The notes: generated by a model from the sequence alone, not told the origin. DNA of 64,000 nt from Thermogemmatispora sp042408965 (GCA_042408965.1 JBHOQN010000172.1:1-64000), one strand, 5' to 3'. Counted from the first letter of the stretch, positions 1 through 8,205 are shown. Made by a program: numbers and translations.

Positions 1-140
1 ACATTCGAGAGAAGTACCTGGCTTCTCTTGCTCAGGATGGTATAGCTGTCCTGAGTGGGCCGACCTGTCAGGCGGCCTCTCGTGTCCACCCTTCGGGGTG
101 AGATGCAAGCCCCCGCCTTCAGGCGTGGGGTCCACCTGAC
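1..140 (+). mobile_element. Right end of an IS200/IS605-family element (omega-RNA 3' region)
   Basis: Two adjacent hairpins are visible: 87-100 (CACCC / GGGTG arms closed by a TTCG loop) and 110-130 (a C-rich arm, GCC-TTCA-GGC tip and G-rich arm with one bulged T). The phrase 'GCAAGCCCCCGCC ... GGCGTGGGG' is typical of IS200/IS605 right ends, which also form the 3' scaffold of the TnpB-associated omega RNA. The element probably ends at the TGAC at 137-140, because phosphatase coding sequence resumes at once at 141. The transposase/TnpB gene would lie left of the window; no convincing TnpB C-terminus is readable in 1-100. Family assignment rests on the hairpin pattern; the exact end is inferred. 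Confidence 0.65.
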
Positions 141-920
141 AAAGAGATCACTCTCCGCACGCGCCGTGCTCTACACGCGGCGGCGCGTGCGGGCATCCAG
201 CTCACCATCACGACCGGCCAGATGCTGGCGGTGCTGCGGCAGGCCTGTGACGGCCTTTCCCTGAGCGGACCCCAGATCATTGAGAACGGAGCGCTCATCG
301 TCGACGCTGAGAGCGGAGCTGTTCTGCACGAACGCCTCCTGCCGCGTGAGATGATTCGCCCGGTGCTGGAGATCACACGCGCCCTTGGTCTCTATCGCGC
401 CTATCACACGCCCGAAGGGGTCTATGTCGACCGCCACACACCTCGTGCACGCCAGTGGTATCGTCCACCTGTACCACCGGTGATCGAGGTTGACGATGTG
501 GCCGCTCTGCACACGCAGACCTGCATCAAGATTGCCGCCATCGGAGAGCCAGCAACGCTGGCCCAGAAGCGCCTCCAGCTTCAGGAACAGTTCGGTGAGC
601 GGCTACATGTCACGCAATCGGCCTCCGACCTGCTGGAATTTCTCCATCCCGAGGCCACCAAAGGAAACGCGCTGAGTCTGGTGGCCTCCTTCCTCGGCAT
701 CGAGCCGCACGAAATCGCAGCCATCGGGGATCACTACAACGACCTGGGCATGTTGCGCTTCGCTGGTCTGGGCATCGCCATGGGCAACGCTCCACCAGAA
801 GTGCAGGCTGCGGCAGACTACGTGACGAGCGATAACCGCAGCGATGGCGTCGCCGCCGCTATCGAGCGGCTGATCCTGCCAACGGCCGGCCTTGATCTGG
901 CAGAAGGGCACGGATCCTGA
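141..920 (+). pseudogene. HAD-superfamily (Cof-type) phosphatase, 5' end lost to the insertion
   Basis: From codon 141 the frame reads K-E-I-T-L-R-T-R-R-A-L and continues through a good Cof/HAD IIB hydrolase: an ITTGQ motif II region, the cap domain, the conserved lysine in KGNAL, then GDHYNDLGML and the AMGNAPPEVQ tail. The N-terminal DxDGT nucleophile motif is missing: the frame is closed upstream by TGA at 99-101 and the space is occupied by the insertion-sequence end. The first in-frame ATG is at 222, inside motif II, so a protein from there (232 aa) would lack the catalytic aspartate and should not be an active phosphatase. It converges on kbl with a 3-nt gap. Confidence 0.8.
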
Positions 921-923
921 TGG

Positions 924-2114
924 TCACGCCCCAGCGCGAATGATCCCCAGCTCGCGGCCGACGCGCGCAAATACCTCCAGAGCCTTCGAGAGTTCCTCAT
1001 GCGAATGGAGGGCGGTCACAATCGTACGTACGCGGCATGCATCAGCGGGAACCGTTGGATAGACAATGCCCTGGGCAAAGACCCCCTCCTCAAAGAGCCG
1101 CGAGCTGAAACGCATGGCCAGCGCGCCATCGCCCACAATCACTGGCGTAATCGGCGTCTCGCTTTGACCAGTGTTGAAACCCAGCTCCGTCAGCCCACGT
1201 TTAAAGAAGCGCGTGTTCTCCCAGAGCTGCTCCAGTAAACTGCTCTCGCTCTCCAGCAGCTCCAGGGCGGCGATGCAGGTCGCTACCACAGAAGGTGGAT
1301 GCGTGGTGCTGAAGAGAATCGGGCGACAGCGCTGCAGCAGAAGATCACGCAGATCGCGGCTGCAGGCGACGTAGCCCCCCATGGCGCCAATCCCTTTGGA
1401 GAGCGTTCCCACCTGGATGGCAACTCGACCCTCCAGCCCGAAATGGCTGACGCTGCCGCGGCCATTCTTACCAAGGACGCCGCTGGCATGGGCATCGTCC
1501 ACCATCACAAAGGCTCCGTAGCGCTCGGCTAGCTCTACAATCTCTGGCAAGGGAGCAATGTCACCATCCATACTGAAGACGCCATCCGTCACCACCATTA
1601 CTTTGCCAGCCCCCTGAGACTCCTCCAGCGCGCGGCGCAGGCCAGCCATATCCTTATGGGGATAGATGCGGCGCGCAGCCTTCGAGAGGCGCGTCCCATC
1701 AATGATGCTGGCGTGGTTCAACTCATCGCTGATAATCACGTCGCCCTCCTGCATGAGCGCGTTGATCACCCCCAGATTGGTCGCATAGCCGGACTGCATG
1801 ACCAGCGCAGCCTCGGTCTGCTTGAAGCGCGCCAGTTTCTCATCGAGTTCCTCGTGAATGGTCATCGTGCCAGCGATCGTGCGCACTGCTCCGGTGCCGA
1901 CTCCGTAGCGTTCGATGGCCCGCACGGCGGCCTCACGCAGGCGTGGATGCACTGTCAATCCCAGATAGTTATTGGACGAGAGGGTGATGACCTCGCGCCC
2001 ATCCATGATGACGGTCGCTTTCTGCTCTGTTTCCAGCACACGCGGCCGGTTGAAGATTCCCCTGGCTTTGAGCGCCTCGAGTTCCTGCTGTACATACGTT
2101 TCCAGCTTACCCAT
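924..2114 (-). CDS. kbl: Glycine C-acetyltransferase (2-amino-3-ketobutyrate CoA ligase)
   Basis: 396 aa, the usual family length. It cleaves 2-amino-3-ketobutyrate with CoA to glycine and acetyl-CoA, the second step of threonine catabolism in the cytosol. It belongs to the alpha-oxoamine synthase (fold-type I PLP) family: visible are the SSNNYLGL substrate loop, the DELNHASIIDG segment, DDAHASG (PLP-contacting Asp and His) and GTLSKGIGAMGG with the PLP lysine. The ATG is preceded by GGAGGAG at good spacing. It lies 13 nt downstream of tdh, which makes its substrate, so the pair is an operon. The related 8-amino-7-oxononanoate synthase (bioF) is less likely given this partner. Confidence 0.93.
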   Translation of the reverse strand: MGKLETYVQQELEALKARGIFNRPRVLETEQKATVIMDGREVITLSSNNYLGLTVHPRLREAAVRAIERYGVGTGAVRTIAGTMTIHEELDEKLARFKQTEAALVMQSGYATNLGVINALMQEGDVIISDELNHASIIDGTRLSKAARRIYPHKDMAGLRRALEESQGAGKVMVVTDGVFSMDGDIAPLPEIVELAERYGAFVMVDDAHASGVLGKNGRGSVSHFGLEGRVAIQVGTLSKGIGAMGGYVACSRDLRDLLLQRCRPILFSTTHPPSVVATCIAALELLESESSLLEQLWENTRFFKRGLTELGFNTGQSETPITPVIVGDGALAMRFSSRLFEEGVFAQGIVYPTVPADACRVRTIVTALHSHEELSKALEVFARVGRELGIIRAGA

Positions 2115-2127
2115 GTTGCTCCTCCAG

Positions 2128-3168
2128 CTAAAATGTCAGCACGATTTTACCGCAATCGCCGGATTGCATGATCTCCATCGCCTCATGAAAGCGATCAAAT
2201 GGCAGGGTATGGGTGATCACCTGCTGCAGATCCAGTTGACCAGTCGCAAGAATGGTGCGTGTCCGGTACCAGGTATCAAAGAGGCGCCGGCCGGTGATTC
2301 CCACGACCGTGGCCCCTTTAAAGATGATATCGTTGGCCAGATCAAGCTCAACCATGCGCGAGGGCAGACCCAGGAGCGAGACCGCTCCACCGTTGCGCAG
2401 GGCGGCGAAGGCCTGGCGCACCGCCTGAGGCTGACCAGACATCTCCAGAGCCACGTCGACGCCGAGACCGTCGGTAAGCTCCAGCATGCGCTCCACAGGA
2501 TCACAGGTGCGCGGATTGAGCAGCCAGGTGGCCCCCATGCGCGCGGCCAGCTCCAGACGGCGCTCGCCCGGCTCGACGGCGAAGACCGCCGCAGCGCCCG
2601 CCAGACGCGCCAGGCCGATCGCCCAGAGACCGATCGGACCACAGCCGAAGACCGCTACCGTGCGATTGAGCATCTCAAGCGCGTAGGTCGCATGCACCGC
2701 ATTGCCGAACGGCTCCTGCACAGAGGCGATGCGATGGTCAATCTCCTTGCCTGTTTTCCAGGCCACGCGCGCAGGGATCGCGACATACTCAGCAAAGGCC
2801 CCATCGCGATCGATGCCCAGAATCTGGACGTTCCGACAGACATGCGCCTGTCCGGTCTGGCACTGATAGCAGTGACCACAGGTGATATGGGTTTCAGCCG
2901 CGATGAAATCGCCAGGGACGAGGGTTGATACCTCCCTGCCCACCTCTACCACCTCACCGGCAAACTCATGACCGAAGATGCGGGGAAGACGCAGCCGATG
3001 CTGCGCCCAGGCATCCCATTCATAAATATGCATGTCGGTGCCGCAGATCGACGCGGCCTGCACACGTACCAGGACATCCTGGGGGCCGATCTCAGGAATA
3101 TCGACCAGGGCAATCGTTGCTCCAGGCGCCGCCTCGACTTTGAGGGCCGCCTTCATCTTACCTTGCAT
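2128..3168 (-). CDS. tdh: L-threonine 3-dehydrogenase
   Basis: 346 aa zinc-dependent medium-chain dehydrogenase that oxidises L-threonine to 2-amino-3-ketobutyrate with NAD+. Catalytic zinc ligands are in ASICGTD and GHEFAGE; the structural zinc site is CGHCYQCQTGQAHVC; the NAD-binding glycine motif is FGCGPIGLWA. The open frame runs upstream to 3312, but the start at 3168 (MQGKMKAAL) is chosen: it has AAGGAAGG just upstream and gives the family's normal length. The alternative ATG at 3156 is possible. It is first in the tdh-kbl operon. Confidence 0.92.
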   Translation of the reverse strand: MQGKMKAALKVEAAPGATIALVDIPEIGPQDVLVRVQAASICGTDMHIYEWDAWAQHRLRLPRIFGHEFAGEVVEVGREVSTLVPGDFIAAETHITCGHCYQCQTGQAHVCRNVQILGIDRDGAFAEYVAIPARVAWKTGKEIDHRIASVQEPFGNAVHATYALEMLNRTVAVFGCGPIGLWAIGLARLAGAAAVFAVEPGERRLELAARMGATWLLNPRTCDPVERMLELTDGLGVDVALEMSGQPQAVRQAFAALRNGGAVSLLGLPSRMVELDLANDIIFKGATVVGITGRRLFDTWYRTRTILATGQLDLQQVITHTLPFDRFHEAMEIMQSGDCGKIVLTF

Positions 3169-3279
3169 AAGAATACGCCTTCCTTTATACCTCCATGAAG
3201 GGTAGAGTAGAGCGCGTTTCCTGGTCCCATTATGCGCCTTATCGCCACGGATTGCAAGCCGTTCGGGCGCCAGATCAGC

Positions 3280-3323
3280 AAAAAAAGACGGGCAGGGTGA
3301 GGACATGCTCATCTCTGCCCGTC
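3280..3323 (-). terminator. Intrinsic terminator after the YceI gene
   Basis: On the minus strand a 9-bp perfect stem (GACGGGCAG / CTGCCCGTC, arms 3287-3295 and 3315-3323) is followed by seven T residues (3280-3286). It lies 25 nt beyond the YceI stop codon and separates that gene from tdh. Confidence 0.85.
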
Positions 3324-3347
3324 AGTGCTTCTATTTCAGACTGGCTC

Positions 3348-3890
3348 CTAGACGTTGCTGGTGGCCGGGACCTTCTCGGTGATCTCCAGTTCGATTTCAA
3401 GCTTGACTTTGTCATCAACGACCACTCCACCACTCTCGATGGCCTTATGCCATGTCAGGCCAAAATCTCTGCGGTTGATCGTGGCCGTTGCCAGAATGCC
3501 CGCCCGGCGCAGTCCGAAGGCATCGGTAATCGGACCATCAAACTGACCGGTGAAGGTCACCGGCCGCGTGACACCGTGCATGCTCAGCTCGCCGGTTACC
3601 CGATACTCGTTGTCGCCCAGTGGCTCGATCTTCGTGCTGACAAAGGTGATGGTCGGATACTTGTCGGCATCGAAGAAGTCGGCGCTGCGCAGGTGCTGAT
3701 CACGCGCCTCCTGGCCGGTGTCAATGCTGGCCGTCTCAGCCTGAGCGACAATCTTAGAATTGGCAGGATTCTGCTCGTCGTACTCTATTTCACCGCCGAA
3801 TACATTAAACGTGCCGCGTGCCGTGCTGACCATCATATGCCTCACGGCAAAGGCGACACGGGAGTGCGCTGGATCAATTTGCCAGGTCAC
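3348..3890 (-). CDS. YceI-family protein
   Basis: 180 aa. It opens with W-Q-I-D-P-A-H-S-R-V-A-F-A-V-R-H-M, the hallmark of the YceI lipocalin-like barrel, and carries the family's F-F-D-A-D-K-Y-P strand, G-E-L-S-M-H-G and the closing D-D-K-V-K-L strand. Family members bind isoprenoid-type lipids; the substrate here is unknown. The GTG at 3890 is chosen as start because GGAGGAG lies 7 nt upstream and the YceI fold begins at once; the longer open frame to 4064 has no family similarity. There is no signal peptide, so it is probably cytosolic, unlike E. coli YceI. Confidence 0.88.
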   Translation of the reverse strand: MTWQIDPAHSRVAFAVRHMMVSTARGTFNVFGGEIEYDEQNPANSKIVAQAETASIDTGQEARDQHLRSADFFDADKYPTITFVSTKIEPLGDNEYRVTGELSMHGVTRPVTFTGQFDGPITDAFGLRRAGILATATINRRDFGLTWHKAIESGGVVVDDKVKLEIELEITEKVPATSNV

Positions 3891-3952
3891 TGCTGTGCTC
3901 CTCCTCAGAAAAGTGTGAACTATGTTTGCAGCTAAAATAAAGTGTGCAACTT

Positions 3953-3966
3953 TACTTATGTAAGTA
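3953..3966. promoter_or_regulatory. Small palindrome upstream of the YceI gene
   Basis: TACTTA-TG-TAAGTA is a perfect 6-bp inverted repeat about 65 nt upstream of the YceI start, in an AT-rich patch that also has two AAGTGTG direct repeats (near 3910 and 3940). It could be an operator; no regulator gene is adjacent. Confidence 0.35.
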
Positions 3967-4359
3967 GTATAGCACCGGCAAGAAAAAGCTGTCAAGAGCA
4001 GGCCCAACTTTCCCCCAGGTTTCGGACGTGGAGGATCTGCCAGCCGCGCCACACGGAGCGGCATCAGCGAGCTGGCGGTGCGTTCGTGCTGCTGGCCCTG
4101 CAGGGGCTACGAGAGAGAGGCTGGTACTGGAGGCGTGGTTTCTGCATCGTGCACATTGTATCAGGCCCGCTCCTGCGCTTGACGTCAGACCACTTCGGCC
4201 TCATACTAGACTCCAGGCTGTCGTAACGAATGCCAGGCCCTGATCGCCAGCCTTACAGGCTCCTGCAGCCCTGGATAGATAGCCAGGCCGGTAATCCACG
4301 AGGTTTACTGTGTCCATGTGTACGCGATGGTCTCGAGTCTGCTGGCCAGGGTGCTATCC

Positions 4360-4388
4360 TTGTCTCACCTGGCCAGATATTGTATAAT
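4360..4388 (+). promoter_or_regulatory. Sigma-70-type promoter upstream of purU
   Basis: TTGTCT (4360-4365), a 17-nt spacer and a perfect TATAAT (4383-4388). Transcription would begin near 4395, leaving an untranslated leader of about 380 nt before purU. Confidence 0.7.
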
Positions 4389-4414
4389 CGAGCGCACGAG
4401 GGAATAATGGGAGC

Positions 4415-4498
4415 ATGTATAAAAAACTTCTCTCTGTGATGGAAACTCTGCAACGGCAGAAATCAAGAACAGTCTTTTTTGTGGCTTTGCTTCCATAG
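4415..4498 (+). CDS. Possible 27-residue leader peptide
   Basis: A short frame, M-Y-K-K-L-L-S-V-M-E-T-L-Q and so on, ending F-F-V-A-L-L-P, begins about 20 nt after the predicted transcript start and includes a small TCTGC / GCAGA hairpin (4447-4460). GGGAG is present but very close to the ATG. It could be a leader peptide for the long purU leader or chance; no homologue is known to me. Confidence 0.25.
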   Translation: MYKKLLSVMETLQRQKSRTVFFVALLP

Positions 4499-4777
4499 CA
4501 GCCAGCGGAGCATCAGCCACGAGACATTTTCCACATACCCGATCTATTGGGTCACGATATGACAGGAACGACACACAAAAAAATGGAAGCAGCGGCACAG
4601 AAGACTCCGTCTGTACGCTCTGCCCCTATGTTGAACGATGGTTCACGACCATAGAGAGCCTCAGCCAGAGCACGTCATGCTTTCCGTTGGGCAACCGCTC
4701 AGGAAGTGACGTCTCCGAACGAGTGCTGGAACCTGTACAGGGCTGCGAGACTACGACGCTACTGAGAAGGAAAAGCT

Positions 4778-5635
4778 ATGCAACAAGATCCTGTGATTAC
4801 TCTCCTGATCTCCTGCCTTGACCGGCCGGGGATCGTTGCTGCGCTCTCGCAATTCATCTTCGAGCATCAGGGCAACATCGTGGAATCTGATCAATACGCC
4901 ACGGCCCGTCAGCATGGAACCTTTTTCATGCGCATCAGCTTCTCGGAGGAGGGCTTCCTTCTGACAGAGCAGCAGCTCAGGCGCGCCTTTGAACCGCTCG
5001 CCGCCCGCTTCGGTATGCAGTGGAGCATCCACTATTCACGGCGACGCAAACGCGCCGCTATTCTGGTCTCTAAGCTTGATCACTGCCTGGTTGATCTTCT
5101 CTGGCGCTGGAAAAGTGGTGAGCTGGCGCTGGACATCGCCTGTATTCTCAGCAACCACCCCGATCTCGAGCCGCTGGCACGCATGTATGAGCTTCCCTAC
5201 CACCATTTTCCCGTCCGGCGGGAGAGCCGCGCGGAGGATCAGCAGCGTATGCTGGCCTTCCTCGAAGGCCAGGTCGATTTTCTGATCCTCGCACGCTACA
5301 TGCAGATCCTGGAGCCATTCGTCGTCCAGGCCTACCCACAGCGCATCATCAACATCCACCACAGCTTCCTGCCGGCCTTCACCGGGGCACGGCCCTACGA
5401 GCGCGCCTTTGAGCGAGGGGTGAAGATCATCGGAGCTACTGCCCACTATGTGACAGAGGAGCTGGACGAAGGTCCGATCATTGCACAGGATGTCATCCAC
5501 TGCAATCACCGCGATAGTGTGGAGGACCTCATTCGCAAAGGCCGCGATGTGGAGCGCCGCGTGCTGGCCGAGGCGGTCCGTCTGCACAGCGAGGACCGCG
5601 TGCTGGTCTATAATAACCGTACGATCGTGTTCTAG
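4778..5635 (+). CDS. purU: Formyltetrahydrofolate deformylase
   Basis: 285 aa. It hydrolyses 10-formyl-THF to formate and THF, balancing one-carbon pools in the cytosol. Residues about 5-80 form an ACT domain (L-I-S-C-L-D-R-P-G-I-V-A). The rest is the formyltransferase-type domain, with INIHHSFLPAF (catalytic Asn and His), GARPYERAF, GATAHYVTEELDEGPII (catalytic Asp) and the RRVLAEAV tail. GAGAAGG precedes the ATG. Length and all catalytic motifs are normal. Confidence 0.95.
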   Translation: MQQDPVITLLISCLDRPGIVAALSQFIFEHQGNIVESDQYATARQHGTFFMRISFSEEGFLLTEQQLRRAFEPLAARFGMQWSIHYSRRRKRAAILVSKLDHCLVDLLWRWKSGELALDIACILSNHPDLEPLARMYELPYHHFPVRRESRAEDQQRMLAFLEGQVDFLILARYMQILEPFVVQAYPQRIINIHHSFLPAFTGARPYERAFERGVKIIGATAHYVTEELDEGPIIAQDVIHCNHRDSVEDLIRKGRDVERRVLAEAVRLHSEDRVLVYNNRTIVF

Positions 5636-5710
5636 CCAGAGGGCGATAGGTATGCGATACTATCCTGTAAGGGTCCTGTACACGCTCACCTCTCATCCAG
5701 AGGGGGAGAG

Positions 5711-6310
5711 TTGTCTACAGGGAGGAATCCGCTAAGCAGCTCTACGAGAGCAGAACAGGATAGCGCAGAAGGATATGATTCTTTGACAGAAAGTGATGGT
5801 CCGATGACAGACGAGCAGCATGCAACGCGGATAGAGCCGCTGCTGAGGAGCCGGCAGATGATTCCAGCTTTTACGCTGCCGGGACCGGATGGCATGCCCC
5901 ACGGTCCCTGGGACTATAAGCAGAAGGAGCATCTGGTTCTGCTCCTGACACGCAGCGTTCAGGCCGAGGAGACACCGCTCCTGCTGCAGCGCGTTGCACG
6001 GGTCTATGCACTGCTGCGCGCCGAGGCCTGTGCAACGCTGGCGATCACTCCTAGCACGGTGCTTGATAACCTGCGCCTGCAGAAAGAGCTGCATCTGCCC
6101 TTTGCGCTGCTTGCCGATCCCCAGGGTAGGGTCATTGCACGTTTCACGCGCTGGGATAGCGAGAGGCACGATCTCGCACCCAGTGTCCTGCTGGTCGACC
6201 GCTACGGCGAACTCTACCAGCAATGGATCGCTGAGCGGGCAGAGGCCCTCCCCACCCCTGAAGAACTGCTGGATTGCCTCCAGTACCTCAACCGTCTGTG
6301 TTGCCCATAG
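5711..6310 (+). CDS. Redoxin (AhpC/TSA-like) domain protein without the peroxidatic cysteine
   Basis: Up to 199 aa. A thioredoxin-fold redoxin pattern is visible: I-P-A-F-T-L-P-G-P-D-G near residue 51, a hydrophobic strand L-V-L-L-L-T-R-S near 75, A-I-T-P-S-T near 117, L-P-F-A-L-L-A-D-P-Q-G-R-V near 133 and S-V-L-L-V-D-R-Y-G-E-L-Y near 160. The position where peroxiredoxins carry the active cysteine after strand 2 reads A-E-E-T-P, so peroxidase activity is not expected. The start is uncertain: TTG 5711 (after AGGGGGAGAG), TTG 5782 (after GAAGGA) or ATG 5804. It lies 76 nt after purU and 24 nt before the INSIG-like gene. Confidence 0.7.
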   Translation: MSTGRNPLSSSTRAEQDSAEGYDSLTESDGPMTDEQHATRIEPLLRSRQMIPAFTLPGPDGMPHGPWDYKQKEHLVLLLTRSVQAEETPLLLQRVARVYALLRAEACATLAITPSTVLDNLRLQKELHLPFALLADPQGRVIARFTRWDSERHDLAPSVLLVDRYGELYQQWIAERAEALPTPEELLDCLQYLNRLCCP

Positions 6311-6333
6311 CATTGAACCAGGAAGATTGATCG

Positions 6334-6918
6334 ATGGACACCAGAGCATCGGCCTGGGCCTGGATAGCACTCTGGCTCTTCCTTCTGGGCGCAATCTCTG
6401 GAACTGCCCTGGATGCCTTTTATGTCTACATAGGCATCGAGCGCTACAGCGCATCCACGCTCCTCGGCCTGCCCTGGTGGGGTCCGCTGCTGGCAGGCAG
6501 CGCCGCCGTTGCCATTGGCGTTTCGCATCCTCTGTTTGACCCTCTGCTCGCCCACTGGAGGACAGCGCGCCGTCTCTCTACGAGCATCGCCGCTCTTGGC
6601 TGGCTCCCTCTCGCCTATCTCATCGGAGCCACGCCGCTGGCCACAGGTGCCCGCTTTGGTCTGCTGGCTCTCGTCTACCTGAATTTCTGGCTCCTGGAGG
6701 GGCGAAGCTGGCAGAATCTGGTGTTCTCGGCCGTCGTAGCGGTCACGGGAACCCTGATTGAGATGATCCTGGTGAACGCCAGGATCTTTTCCTATCTACA
6801 AGATAGTGATTTGCTTGGCGTACCCGTCTGGCTCCCCTGGCTCTACGCCTGTGCCTCCCTGGCGGTGGGAGATCTGGGACGGGCGCTCATGACACTCCAG
6901 AGAAGGGGACAACCTTGA
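6334..6918 (+). CDS. INSIG-like six-helix membrane protein
   Basis: 194 aa, almost entirely hydrophobic with about six membrane segments. The segment WWGPLLAGSAAVAIGVSHP resembles the human INSIG signature around WWVPPCCGTASAVIG, and the C-terminal R-I-F-S-Y-L-Q-D-S-D-L-L-G-V plus WLPWLYACASLAVGDLGR resembles the INSIG ending (Y-Q-Y-T-S-P-D, then WLPC...GNIGR). Eukaryotic INSIGs are sterol sensors; a mycobacterial homologue (MvINS) shows that bacteria carry the fold, probably as a lipid-binding protein. AGGAAG precedes the ATG. Its last codons overlap the TTG start of the next gene (TTGA), so the two are probably coupled. The family is recalled from motifs, not searched. Confidence 0.65.
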   Translation: MDTRASAWAWIALWLFLLGAISGTALDAFYVYIGIERYSASTLLGLPWWGPLLAGSAAVAIGVSHPLFDPLLAHWRTARRLSTSIAALGWLPLAYLIGATPLATGARFGLLALVYLNFWLLEGRSWQNLVFSAVVAVTGTLIEMILVNARIFSYLQDSDLLGVPVWLPWLYACASLAVGDLGRALMTLQRRGQP

Positions 6919-8144
6919 CAGAACAGACATCTTCAGCCTGGAAGCTGGCTACGCATCTGGTACAGGGCGGCAGGCAACGCTGGCACCGAGAGCCTGCCCA
7001 TGTTTCTACAGTTCAGCCGATTTACGCAAGCACCACCTATCTCCATGGCAGTATGGAGCAGATGGATGAGGCCTTCCGCAGCGCAGAGCCGGGAGCGCCG
7101 CGCTCCTACGTGTACGCTCGTCAGGGGAATCCCAACGCCAATACGTTGGAGGAGGTGCTGGCCTGTGCCGAAGGGGGCGTGGGGGCCGTGGTCTTCGGCT
7201 CGGGTATGGCCGCTATCCACGCCGCTCTGCTGGCGGCGGGGGCTGGCCCCGGCAGCAAGCTGCTGGCAGCGCAGGACCTCTATGGGCAGACGATCTCCCT
7301 CCTACGGCAGGTGCTTGTTCCCCAGGGGATGGAACTGGTGCTCTGCGATCTCTGCTGCCCAGAGGCAGCCGAGCGCATCCGCCAGGAGCAGCCCGACCTC
7401 ATCTATGTCGAGACCATCTCCAATCCGCTGGTCAAGGTGACCGACCTGGACGCGATCAGCGCTGCGGCCCGCGAGGTGGGGGCAATCACGCTGGTCGACA
7501 GCACGTTTACCACGCCCTGCCTGGTGAAACCGATCCAGCATGGCTTTGATCTGGTGATCCACAGTGCCACCAAGTACCTCGGCGGGCATGGCGATAGCAC
7601 CGGCGGCATCGTCGTGAGCGCCAGAGCCAGCCTGCTTCAAGCGCTGCGCTCCTACGCCTCCCTGCTGGGGGCGATGCTCAGCCCCTTTGAATCCTACCTG
7701 ATCCTGCGTGGGCTGAAAACGCTGGAGCTGCGCATGGCACGCCACTGTGACAACGCTCTGCGCATCGCACACTTCCTCCAGCAGCACCCCGCTGTGACAC
7801 GTGTCCATTACCCCGGCCTGTCCGAGCATCCTCACCATGCCCTGACCGTGGACTTGCTGGCCGATGGACGAGCTGGTGGCCTGCTCTCCTTTGAACTGAA
7901 GGAGCAGACGCGCGCAGCCGTGTTCCGCTTCATGGACCGCCTGCGCCTCTGCGCGCCCGCTACCTCGCTGGGCGACGTTCATACCCTGGTCAGCTATCCT
8001 CCGATCTCCTCGCATCGCGATCTCTCGCCCTGCGAGTTGCAGGAGGCTGGTATCACCGAGGGCTGTGTCCGTCTCTCGGCGGGCATCGAGGATGCAGAGG
8101 ACATCATACAGGACCTGGATCAGGCGCTGCGTGCCACAGAGTAG
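6915..8144 (+). CDS. Trans-sulfuration PLP enzyme (cystathionine gamma-synthase/lyase or methionine gamma-lyase family)
   Basis: 409 aa Cys/Met-metabolism PLP protein. Visible: PIYASTTYLHG, YARQGNPNANTLEEVLACAEGG (family Y-x-R-x-x-N-P-T region), FGSGMAAIHA, E-T-I-S-N-P, D-S-T-F-T-T-P, the PLP lysine in HSATKYLGGHGD, and S-L-G-D-V-H-T-L near the C-terminus. The reaction within the family cannot be settled from motifs alone; no met or cys biosynthesis genes are adjacent. The TTG start overlaps the preceding stop codon. Confidence 0.88.
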   Translation: MTEQTSSAWKLATHLVQGGRQRWHREPAHVSTVQPIYASTTYLHGSMEQMDEAFRSAEPGAPRSYVYARQGNPNANTLEEVLACAEGGVGAVVFGSGMAAIHAALLAAGAGPGSKLLAAQDLYGQTISLLRQVLVPQGMELVLCDLCCPEAAERIRQEQPDLIYVETISNPLVKVTDLDAISAAAREVGAITLVDSTFTTPCLVKPIQHGFDLVIHSATKYLGGHGDSTGGIVVSARASLLQALRSYASLLGAMLSPFESYLILRGLKTLELRMARHCDNALRIAHFLQQHPAVTRVHYPGLSEHPHHALTVDLLADGRAGGLLSFELKEQTRAAVFRFMDRLRLCAPATSLGDVHTLVSYPPISSHRDLSPCELQEAGITEGCVRLSAGIEDAEDIIQDLDQALRATE

Positions 8145-8205
8145 GGCCGGTCTGGCGATAGCGCGGGCCGTGACCCTCCTCCCTCCCTCCCTCTCCTCGC
8201 CCGGC

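Larger units (their letters stand above)
3967..4777. other. Long intergenic region with a promoter and leader for purU
   Basis: About 800 nt between divergent YceI and purU. No convincing protein is seen in 3967-4355; the open frames there have no family features or ribosome sites. The right half holds a sigma-70-like promoter and the purU leader, listed separately. No tRNA or known riboswitch fold was recognised. Confidence 0.6.

Noticed and set aside
1972..2928. 318-aa plus-strand frame
   Set aside because: It is the antisense shadow of tdh; no family features and no ribosome site.
4021..4360. tRNA or riboswitch upstream of purU
   Set aside because: No acceptor/T-arm consensus or known aptamer pattern could be found by eye.
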